Positions 45,107 to 52,375 of a DNA stretch of 61,986 bases are shown here, in pieces. This stretch comes from Defluviitaleaceae bacterium. GTDB taxonomy: Bacteria; Bacillota; Clostridia; Lachnospirales; WQUN01. The stretch is from positions 1 to 61,986 of the forward strand of contig WQRX01000023.1 in assembly GCA_009786535.1 (NCBI GenBank), written 5' to 3'. The position numbers and the translations under genes are program-made. The notes under the pieces are model-generated. The model was not told where the DNA came from. It was given only the letters and a program-made list of their open reading frames with translations, and did no database searches. Numbering within the stretch: the first letter of the stretch is position 1; every line of letters begins with the position of its first letter.

Positions 45107-45148
45107 AAAAAATGAAAGTACGCATTGGTTTTACACAGGACGTACTTT
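45107..45148 (-). terminator. terminator of the regulator/propeptide transcript
   Basis: On the minus strand an AAAGTACG/CGTACTTT stem with an 18-nt loop is followed by CATTTTTTC. It lies 51 nt after the propeptide stop. The remaining 45003-45106 shows nothing else. Confidence 0.7.
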
Positions 45149-45198
45149 TAGTGAGGATTGAAATGCACCACTTGCTTGGCATCACAAGCGTCCTGTGG

Positions 45199-45333
45199 TT
45201 ATTGGGGTATGGGCACAGTTAATGCCTGTATGGTGGATGGAGTGTCATCACCTTTGTCGCCAAACACAGGGACAGAAAGCCCTAATGTTAATGCTACTGC
45301 CGGCAATAAAGCATATGTGCGTTTTTTCATCAT
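45199..45333 (-). CDS. 44-residue secreted propeptide, likely RRNPP signalling peptide
   Basis: ATG 45333 overlaps the stop of the XRE-TPR regulator (ATGATG with TGA inside) and is preceded at 7 nt by aaaggag, which lies inside the regulator's last codons. The product has a short basic N-terminus (MMKKRT), a hydrophobic core to about residue 25 and a small polar tail ending TVPIPQ. Size, export signal, and position directly downstream of the regulator match Phr/PapR/NprX-type pheromone precursors of Firmicutes. The mature peptide is presumably the last 5-10 residues. Confidence 0.75.
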   Translation of the reverse strand: MMKKRTYALLPAVALTLGLSVPVFGDKGDDTPSTIQALTVPIPQ

Positions 45334-46598
45334 ATCCAAGCTCCTTTCCTTAAGCTTTCGCTTATGTTAACTGCACTTTTTAGGTACTTGAGGGACTTTT
45401 TTTTGTTATTCTTTTCATAAAAATTGCTTAACTTTGTATACACATCATATAAGCTTAAATATTTCCCATGGGCATATAATGCAGGTATTGCAATGTTTGT
45501 TATAAAGCAAATGGATGTGGCGCTATCTAGTGATAACGAATGAAACAATGTATTATATAATATATTATGAAGGGTACCCTCTTCTGCCATGCTAATGCAT
45601 TCATTTAAGTACAAAATAGCTTCATCGATTTTATTATATGCACATAATATAACCGATTTGTAGTATAAATTTATTTCGTGAGCATCTATGTTAAAATCTC
45701 CATATTCCAGAGATTTGTCTATATTTCTTAATGCATTTTCGTAACTGCCCATATTCAAATAAGTCACGGCTATACGGCGATATATAGGACTTATTTTTCT
45801 ATTTGATGTTACTTTTATTAATTCATCTCGCAGACAACTATTTAATATATCAAGCGCTTCTTGGTGTTGTCCTGTGCTAGAATAGTTTTCAGCGATAAAA
45901 TAACGTCTAGGTATATCAAATGTGTGATTCATATTTTCAGATGCTATTTTTTGCGACTTTTCAAAATATATAATCGCTTTCGTTGCGTACCCCATTTCGG
46001 TAAAACAATGACCAATGTGGAAATAAAGACCTTCGTGGCTAGATTTGAATGGTTCGCCCAACCGCTCTACTTCCAGCAATGCATCTACCGCTGTTTTGTA
46101 CTTATAGGCAAACATTGCCTGTACGCCCAATTTACGCTTGTACCAGTAGGTATGCTCGTTATCAAATGCATGTTCCAACGTTTGCAACATAGCCATTGTT
46201 TGTTCCATTAATTCAATATCGCCTATAGTCTTATAATACATTGCCGAAAATATATAATACAAATTTTTAATATGAGTTAGCGGAATAAACTCTGCACAGC
46301 GTTGCAATTGTGGCTGTACTTTTTGCGCCTGCGCTGTATCGTTGTAGTAAAAAGAATCTTTCCATTCATAAAGCTTTTGCTTAAATGCAGCAACTTCTTC
46401 TTCCGTTAGGGGCAAGTCGGGTGCGCCTAGTGCTTTTTTGTACTTATTAACAACAGATTCGGTACAGGGTTGCTTTCCGCGTTCAATTTTACTAATGTAA
46501 GATGGGTCGTGTCCCATTTTTTGCGCTATAACTTCTTGTTTAATGCCATGGCTTTCGCGGATATTTGCCAGTGCCTTCATTTTGTCTATAATTTTCAC
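45330..46598 (-). CDS. XRE-TPR transcriptional regulator of RRNPP type
   Basis: The 422 residues start at GTG 46598, 8 nt after aaaggggg; upstream in-frame codons are hydrophobic nonsense. The HTH (about 7-58) reads IRESHGIKQEVIAQKMGHDPSYISKIERGKQP. The rest is a helical TPR array (about 75-415; e.g. GHCFTEMGYATKAIIYFEKS, AVTYLNMGSYENALRNIDKS) as in PlcR, NprR and clostridial Qsr proteins, which bind re-imported peptides. It is divergent from the first maturase gene, and its own promoter region carries one of the conserved TTGACT elements, suggesting autoregulation. It overlaps the propeptide gene by 4 nt. Confidence 0.88.
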   Translation of the reverse strand: MKIIDKMKALANIRESHGIKQEVIAQKMGHDPSYISKIERGKQPCTESVVNKYKKALGAPDLPLTEEEVAAFKQKLYEWKDSFYYNDTAQAQKVQPQLQRCAEFIPLTHIKNLYYIFSAMYYKTIGDIELMEQTMAMLQTLEHAFDNEHTYWYKRKLGVQAMFAYKYKTAVDALLEVERLGEPFKSSHEGLYFHIGHCFTEMGYATKAIIYFEKSQKIASENMNHTFDIPRRYFIAENYSSTGQHQEALDILNSCLRDELIKVTSNRKISPIYRRIAVTYLNMGSYENALRNIDKSLEYGDFNIDAHEINLYYKSVILCAYNKIDEAILYLNECISMAEEGTLHNILYNTLFHSLSLDSATSICFITNIAIPALYAHGKYLSLYDVYTKLSNFYEKNNKKKSLKYLKSAVNISESLRKGAWI

Positions 46599-46617
46599 CT
46601 TGTAAACCCCCTTTAAC

Positions 46618-46732
46618 TTGACTATAAAAAGCAAAAGGAACGCTGGTTTAATGCGATTTATGTAAAATAACTTGACTTTTTTACGGGAAAAGCAACAAAA
46701 ACATAGCACATTGCATAACGATTAGTCAACTT
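46618..46732. promoter_or_regulatory. operator-like array, copy 1: AACTTGACT, AACTTGACT, AGTCAACTT
   Basis: TTGACT occurs at 46618-46623 and 46672-46677, and the inverse AGTCAACTT at 46724-46732. Offsets are 54 and 52 nt, then 16 nt to the -35 element. The identical spacing recurs before the second maturase gene. These are the best candidates for binding sites of the XRE-TPR regulator. Confidence 0.65.
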
Positions 46733-46734
46733 AA

Positions 46735-46910
46735 TTTTATTGACACGTAGTAATAACCGCTTTATTATCCACGCAAATACAACATTGCAAGGGGGAAAGC
46801 GGGCATGGCTGTGGTAATTAAAACATTTAAGACCCCCGGCGGCAATTATGTGTATGATAGGGAAACAAATTCGCTGCTATCCGTAAGTGAGGAAGAGTTT
46901 GTTGCTTGCC
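46735..46910 (+). repeat. long direct repeat, copy A (promoter, leader and first 35 codons)
   Basis: This block matches 55298-55472 with only about three substitutions and one 1-nt gap. Downstream of it the two maturase genes drop sharply to a much lower identity. Confidence 0.9.
46740..46768 (+). promoter_or_regulatory. consensus promoter of the first maturase operon
   Basis: A perfect TTGACA, 17-nt spacer and TATTAT are followed by a leader of about 30 nt. The same promoter is repeated at 55303-55331. Confidence 0.85.
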
Positions 46911-48202
46911 AACGTATTGAGGTGGGCATGGTGAGTGATGAAGATTGGCGAATATTGAAAAATTATAAAGAACAAGGGTATTTTCAACAAAGCCAACTTC
47001 AAGAGATTATCCATCCATCTACATCAATTTTACCTTTTCAAGTCAAAAAAAACATGTCGCAGCTAACATTGCAAGTTACACAAAATTGCAATTTAAGGTG
47101 TAAATATTGTACATATTCAGGCGAATATGAGTATCAGCGGGCGCATGGGTCTGCGGTTATGGCACTCTCTACAATGAAGGATTGCGTTGATTTTTTAATG
47201 CAAAGTTCAAGAGAACTTCCGGAAATGTGCGTAGGATTTTATGGTGGGGAGCCTTTATTAGAAATTAATAATATCATGGACTGTGTTGAATACATAAAAT
47301 CGTCATATCCAGAACGCGCAGTTAGATATACACTTACAACTAATGGAACAGTATTTAATGAAGAAATAATTGATTTTCTTGATGCAAATGATTTTAGCGT
47401 ATCAATAAGCCTTGACGGTCCGAAAGATCTCCACGACATCAATAGAGTTTACTCAGATGGAAAAGGATCTTTTGATAATATAATGGCTAATTTAAAACAA
47501 ATTAAAATAAATAATCCAAGTTTTTATAACAAGATGCAATTTAGAATAGTTATTGCACCAAAGATTGATTTTTCTTGTGTGGAAAAGTTTTTTAATGTGA
47601 ATGAAATAATGACTGATGCATTAGTTTCAAGAAGTTTGATAAATACCTACAATATAAAAGAAGACATTGTTTATGATGACCTGTATCAAGTGACAAATTG
47701 TTTCCAACAGCTGAAAATGCTTTTGTCGGAAATCGGATTATACAGTAAAAATAAAATCTCCAAATTGTTGCAGGACGATATGCTGAGGATAAAGGAAATG
47801 CATAAACGGTTATCAAATGGAAGGAGCATGTCTTCTCAATCTCATCCTGGAGGTCCTTGCATTCCCGGGGTTATGCGTCCATTTGTTTCTGTAGACGGTA
47901 CGATATATCCATGCGAACGTATTAGTGAGGGTTCCAATGCAATGAAGATTGGGCACATTACTCACGGCATAGACCTAGTAAAGGCATCCACGTTATTGAA
48001 CGTCGGCAAATTAACCGCTGACGAGTGTCTAAACTGCTGGAACTTCTTTTCATGCACATTATGCTGCGCTGCATCAGATGGTGGCGATGATTTATCAAGA
48101 GATTTGAGGCTTAAAAACTGCGACGCTGCTAAACTTAACACACTTTATGAAATGACAGTCTTATGCATGTTGGTGGAAAATGGGTATGACTTTATCACAT
48201 AA
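46805..48202 (+). CDS. ccpM: radical SAM/SPASM peptide maturase, copy 1 (CcpM type)
   Basis: The 465 residues have an N-terminal region (1-85) that may bind the precursor leader, then the radical SAM core with CNLRCKYC (Cys 95, 99, 102), FYGGEPLLEI and SISLDGPKDLHD. The C-terminal SPASM-type domain has GGPCIPGVMRPF, YPCERI and CWNFFSCTLCCAA for auxiliary clusters. It resembles the Cys-rich peptide radical SAM maturases found with CLI_3235-class precursors, and probably installs thioether crosslinks, though the product chemistry is not readable. It starts the first operon, followed by partner protein, precursor and lipoproteins. Confidence 0.9.
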   Translation: MAVVIKTFKTPGGNYVYDRETNSLLSVSEEEFVACQRIEVGMVSDEDWRILKNYKEQGYFQQSQLQEIIHPSTSILPFQVKKNMSQLTLQVTQNCNLRCKYCTYSGEYEYQRAHGSAVMALSTMKDCVDFLMQSSRELPEMCVGFYGGEPLLEINNIMDCVEYIKSSYPERAVRYTLTTNGTVFNEEIIDFLDANDFSVSISLDGPKDLHDINRVYSDGKGSFDNIMANLKQIKINNPSFYNKMQFRIVIAPKIDFSCVEKFFNVNEIMTDALVSRSLINTYNIKEDIVYDDLYQVTNCFQQLKMLLSEIGLYSKNKISKLLQDDMLRIKEMHKRLSNGRSMSSQSHPGGPCIPGVMRPFVSVDGTIYPCERISEGSNAMKIGHITHGIDLVKASTLLNVGKLTADECLNCWNFFSCTLCCAASDGGDDLSRDLRLKNCDAAKLNTLYEMTVLCMLVENGYDFIT

Positions 48203-48223
48203 TAACAAATGGAGTGAAGTGGC

Positions 48224-49285
48224 ATGAGTAAAAAGTTAGTTTTGTTTCCAGCAAGCCATAATATGTGTGCCGTTGCGAGACATGTTCATTTGTTACGCGG
48301 ATATCAACTGCATTCAATCATGGAATCCAGTTCATTAATGCTTAATAAAAAAGATATTAGTGAAGTAGATGGCGGTAACCCAGCGGGGATAATGATTGAT
48401 GATGTTTCAAATGAAATCATAAAATCATGTGATGTACTGTATATAGATTATAATGAAAGTTATCGGAAGCGCGAAATTTATGAACGGGTAATGAATGTGG
48501 CAAAAGTACACGGAAAAGAATTGATTATATCAAAAAGAGAGAAATGTTCACTTGGCGATGAATTAATTAAGAAGTCAATTAACACTAATAAAGTGCGTCC
48601 GATAATTAATGATATAAATGTGCCGGTAATTTTTATTCTTTCACAAGGGGAACGGACCGACCAACTTGCAGTTGAACTGACATTATATTCACACTTTATG
48701 GAACAAGGATATAAAATTACCCATATTGGGTCTACTGACGTTGGATGTCTGTTCGGGTTTGATTGTACCCCTGCTTTTTTACATGAAGACAGGTGTGCAG
48801 AAGAAAAAATTATTATGTTTAATAACTATGTAAGAACAAGTATTGAACGTGACGCTTCAGACGTGGTAATTATTAGTGTATCTGACGCTATTATGAAATA
48901 TAACAATAGGATATTGAATGGGCTTGGTGTCATGCCTTTTGTTATGACAAATGCCGTGCGTAGCGATGTGTCTTTATACTGTATGCATTTCGCAGAAAAT
49001 TTAAATGAATATATCAAAGAAATTAAAATGTATTGTCACTACCGATTTGATTGTAAGCCTAGTTATTTTTGTGTAGCCAACACTGCCGTGCGTTACGAAG
49101 CCAATACAAATGCAGATAAATTAAATTACACGGCATTAGACAGTCAATTTGTATTGGATAGTTTGAAAAGAGAAGAAGAGGCGAGCGGTATGCATCTATT
49201 TAATGCGCTTGATAAAAAATCCATTGCCAATGTATGCACAGCCATAGAACTTGAACTCCAAAACAATGCCGTTTATGTGAAATGA
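48224..49285 (+). CDS. peptide maturation system protein, TIGR04066-like, copy 1
   Basis: The 353-residue soluble protein of unknown biochemistry is always seen beside CcpM-type maturases, as far as I recall of the family. Conserved features shared with the second copy (56786-57859) are KLxLFP at the start, LSQGERTDQLAVEL (about 140-153), SDAIMKYNNRILNG and the C-terminal LFNALD. The central half recalls TIM-barrel or B12-binding-like folds but I cannot support that. It begins 21 nt after the maturase behind ggagtgaagtggc. Confidence 0.75.
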   Translation: MSKKLVLFPASHNMCAVARHVHLLRGYQLHSIMESSSLMLNKKDISEVDGGNPAGIMIDDVSNEIIKSCDVLYIDYNESYRKREIYERVMNVAKVHGKELIISKREKCSLGDELIKKSINTNKVRPIINDINVPVIFILSQGERTDQLAVELTLYSHFMEQGYKITHIGSTDVGCLFGFDCTPAFLHEDRCAEEKIIMFNNYVRTSIERDASDVVIISVSDAIMKYNNRILNGLGVMPFVMTNAVRSDVSLYCMHFAENLNEYIKEIKMYCHYRFDCKPSYFCVANTAVRYEANTNADKLNYTALDSQFVLDSLKREEEASGMHLFNALDKKSIANVCTAIELELQNNAVYVK

Positions 49286-49288
49286 TAA

Positions 49289-49324
49289 ATATCAAGTGAT
49301 TTTGCTCCGAAATCATTTTGATAT
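49289..49324 (+). other. RNA hairpin just before precursor 1
   Basis: The interrupted stem ATATCAA-g-TGATTT / AAATCA-tt-TTGATAT with a 7-nt loop lies between the partner gene and the precursor's ribosome site. With no T-run it is more likely a processing or stabilising element. Confidence 0.6.
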
Positions 49325-49350
49325 AAACAAAAATTTTAGGAGGAATAAAA

Positions 49351-49554
49351 ATGAAAAAACAGTTAGGAAAGAGAGCTAACACTACCACACACAGCATAGA
49401 ATCATACAACTGCGCATGTAATTGCAGCTGTGCAGATTGCACCTGTACATGCCCCGGGGACAACAGTACTGTTCAAAATAGTAATTTTTCCCGAAACGGT
49501 CAAGTTTTTGGAAATGTCGCGTGGCAGTCACAGGTCACGCCGGGTATTTTTTAA
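49351..49554 (+). CDS. Cys-rich RiPP precursor peptide 1 (CLI_3235 class)
   Basis: The 67 residues behind a perfect aggaggaataaaa site have a basic leader (MKKQLGKRAN), the SIESYNC element, then seven cysteines at 21, 23, 25, 27, 30, 32 and 34 (CxCxCxCxxCxCxC), and a Cys-free, Asn/Gln/Ser-rich C-terminal tail of 33 residues. The alternation with single residues is the substrate pattern expected for a thioether-forming radical SAM maturase. The second precursor shares leader element and array but not the tail. Confidence 0.9.
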   Translation: MKKQLGKRANTTTHSIESYNCACNCSCADCTCTCPGDNSTVQNSNFSRNGQVFGNVAWQSQVTPGIF

Positions 49555-49576
49555 AAAACAATGTATTTTTCGGGGC

Positions 49577-49604
49577 AACAACAGGTATTAAATTGCCTGT
49601 TGTT
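49577..49604 (+). terminator. hairpin after precursor 1 (partial terminator or mRNA stabiliser)
   Basis: A 9-bp perfect stem AACAACAGG/CCTGTTGTT with a 10-nt loop and no T-run lies 23 nt after the precursor stop. It could reduce read-through into the lipoprotein genes and raise precursor mRNA abundance. Confidence 0.55.
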
Positions 49605-49636
49605 ACATACTAATCAATTAACGAAGGTGGTTTTTT

Positions 49637-52297
49637 ATGCGCATTAAATATATTTGTCTTTCATTGCTTATAGTTTTGCTTGTGTTTTTATCCTCATGTG
49701 GGAGGGGGGGAAGTGAACATTCAAATGACGCCACTTATTCCGGCTTGTACATATTCGCTCCCGGTGGTATGTCTGAGTTGGCGGCGAATATCAGAAATGC
49801 GTCAGACATTATTTATCAAACAAGCGGAATTCAAGTGAATGCAACAATGTTTTCTCAGGATGAACGTGATGAATATATGTCACGCGCACTTTCACATCTC
49901 GCATCGGGACTGGGACCGGATATTTTAATTATAGACGGAATGACTAATATTTTTGAATTTATTGATAATGGTTTTGTCATTGATATTAATAGAATTATCC
50001 CTGACCGCACAATGTTTTTTGAAAATGTTTTAGCGGGGCATGAAATAGATGGACGATTATATAACTTCCCATTGTCTTTTAGTTATAACATGGTAGGGAT
50101 AAACGCTTCATTGCCGCAATCATTTATTAGCCGTTTTTCTGCAATGGAAACGGCATCTTTACTGGATTTAACTATATTGTATTCCGAGTTAACAGCAAGC
50201 TATCCTGAATATGAAGCATATAATATATTACATTCGATATGGTTTGAATTACCTTTAAATAATGCTGTTAATTTATATGAACGCGAAGTAAATTTCCCAA
50301 ATCAAACTGCGAATTTGTTAAATAACATGCGAAGATATATTCGTGCAGACAACACAGGTATTGGCGTAACTCCGACAGTAGATGTATATAATATGCAAAC
50401 CGTATTTCATATACCTCGTGGTCATTTTGCCGTACCGGAGGCTTTTTTTACGTTTTCCGAGCCATTGTTTAAGTATTATATTCCATTTGTAGATAATAAT
50501 GGTGCTATGATAAATCGTTCTTTTGGATATAGTATTTTAGTTAGCGCAAATGCGAATTCAAAACTTGCATGGGAATTTATATTAACATTACTTGAGGCAA
50601 CCGCGACTTCTGTACACGGTGGACGCGACGGCAATATACATATTATGCAAGAGCATGCACCTAATTATGTTCTGCGCGGGGTAAATCGTGACCTTATGCA
50701 TATTGATTTAAGACCCACCCTTTTAGGAATTAATGACGAAGCAAGCAATGCCGCAACGCGCTTAATTGAAAATGCGCATCGCCCGATTATACGTCCAATA
50801 GATATGAATATTATTCCCTTTGATATAATACAGCCACGCTTCAACGAGTTTGTACGTAATAATGACGATGCGCAAATAACGTTACAAGAAATGGAAATGC
50901 TGTTGACTGATTGGTTAAACCAATCCCGTACAATTATTCCTTATGTTCCCGCTGATGTAAGCCATTTACCCGTTCGCCGCCTATCCATACATGCCAATGA
51001 TTTGCACAGTGCTATGTTTCAACAAGCGGCAGATGCTATGAATGAAAGCTGGCAGGCACGTGGAATTCCTTATATTTTCGAAGTGGAGATAAATGGTTAC
51101 GATTGGACGGATTGGGAAGGCGCAGAAGCGCGTGGCGTGCGATTACAAGCATCACTGATGGCAGGGCAAGGTCCTGATTTATTTATTGCCGATACAGAGT
51201 TAAATTTGCGTTCATTTGCTCGCAATGGTTTTTTAGCCAATTTTTATACGTTAATAGATAATTGCACCGGAAAAAACCGCAGTGACTTTTTTGAAAATGT
51301 ATTGCAGGGATTTGAGTTTGAAAGCGGCTTATATATTTTCCCTACAAGTTTTAGTTTTTTTCAAGTTGGGATTAATGCACATTTGCCACCAACACACTTA
51401 AATCGTTTTACTGAAAACAACACAATAACCATGAACGATATGGTGGAGATATATTTTAATGCAATCAGCGATGAGCGGTTTTCACATTTATCTATGGGTG
51501 TAACAAGTGGGTGGGCTCATGTTAGGGGTATGCTAAGGGCACTTTCTTCCGATTTCATTTGCTTTGCATCTAATACATCGGAGCTGAACAGTCCGCTATT
51601 TGCATCGCAACTTGAAATGATGCGGCGCTTATTTCAAGAACCTATGTGGATAACAATACATTATCCATTAGGTCTTGAGGCTTCGAGAATTATGGCAGAT
51701 ACACAAATTTTTGAAATGAGCAATATAAGACGCATTGGCACGAGTGCTTTTTTCCCCCGTTCTACGAATTATTTTATCAATTATCGACCACTGGTAAACC
51801 AAGAGGGTCAACTTATTATTAACCCTAACGAGTCATGTGCTGTATGGGCACTTTTGGCAATTAACGCTAATGGCGAAACAGAACTTGCGTGGGAGTTTAT
51901 CACCTATTTATTACGTGAATATCCATATGCGCGTGGGCGCGCAAGAACCGGCGAATTTGGTCATCTTGCTGCGTGGGCGGAAGGCAGCATAGCTACACCC
52001 ATTTTACGAGCGAATGCCAACATGCCAAGAAGTGCATTTGAACAAGTTACCGGGGCGGGATATGTAGCTTGGGGCTGGGATTTGGGAGATGCACGGGATG
52101 ATTATATTAACGAAGCAATGTCACGTTTAGCCGACATGAATGAAATGCCGGTGCATTTAATACATCCGATGATACCAACAAATGTATTAACCGGAGCGGA
52201 CAATATTAACCTCGACAACTTTATGTTTGGCATTATTACAGCTGAAGAATTTGCGCAAATGATGCACAATAGTGTAAGTTTGTGGATGATGGAATAA
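49637..52297 (+). CDS. lipoprotein with two tandem substrate-binding-protein modules (SBP-1a)
   Basis: The 886 residues begin with a lipoprotein signal, LVFLSSCGRGG (Cys 21). Two related modules follow: about 30-430 and 445-886. Both have the same ordered blocks, e.g. ASGLGPDILIID / MAGQGPDLFIAD, FFENVL, LYNFPLSFSYNMVGINA / LYIFPTSFSFFQVGINA, and LAWEF near the end. These are type-1 extracellular solute-binding folds as in carbohydrate ABC importers, but no import permease is encoded nearby. The family-level call is solid; a role in binding the RiPP (immunity, sequestration or signalling) is inferred. Confidence 0.8.
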   Translation: MRIKYICLSLLIVLLVFLSSCGRGGSEHSNDATYSGLYIFAPGGMSELAANIRNASDIIYQTSGIQVNATMFSQDERDEYMSRALSHLASGLGPDILIIDGMTNIFEFIDNGFVIDINRIIPDRTMFFENVLAGHEIDGRLYNFPLSFSYNMVGINASLPQSFISRFSAMETASLLDLTILYSELTASYPEYEAYNILHSIWFELPLNNAVNLYEREVNFPNQTANLLNNMRRYIRADNTGIGVTPTVDVYNMQTVFHIPRGHFAVPEAFFTFSEPLFKYYIPFVDNNGAMINRSFGYSILVSANANSKLAWEFILTLLEATATSVHGGRDGNIHIMQEHAPNYVLRGVNRDLMHIDLRPTLLGINDEASNAATRLIENAHRPIIRPIDMNIIPFDIIQPRFNEFVRNNDDAQITLQEMEMLLTDWLNQSRTIIPYVPADVSHLPVRRLSIHANDLHSAMFQQAADAMNESWQARGIPYIFEVEINGYDWTDWEGAEARGVRLQASLMAGQGPDLFIADTELNLRSFARNGFLANFYTLIDNCTGKNRSDFFENVLQGFEFESGLYIFPTSFSFFQVGINAHLPPTHLNRFTENNTITMNDMVEIYFNAISDERFSHLSMGVTSGWAHVRGMLRALSSDFICFASNTSELNSPLFASQLEMMRRLFQEPMWITIHYPLGLEASRIMADTQIFEMSNIRRIGTSAFFPRSTNYFINYRPLVNQEGQLIINPNESCAVWALLAINANGETELAWEFITYLLREYPYARGRARTGEFGHLAAWAEGSIATPILRANANMPRSAFEQVTGAGYVAWGWDLGDARDDYINEAMSRLADMNEMPVHLIHPMIPTNVLTGADNINLDNFMFGIITAEEFAQMMHNSVSLWMME

Positions 52298-52375
52298 ACA
52301 GGGGAGTACACAATTTGCACAGCAGGTATCCTGTGATACAATTACGGCATAATAACGAAGCGCAAGGAGAAAACT

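Noticed and set aside
45158..45370. 70-codon plus-strand frame opposite the propeptide
   Set aside because: Shadow of the propeptide and regulator end; weak start and no recognisable product.
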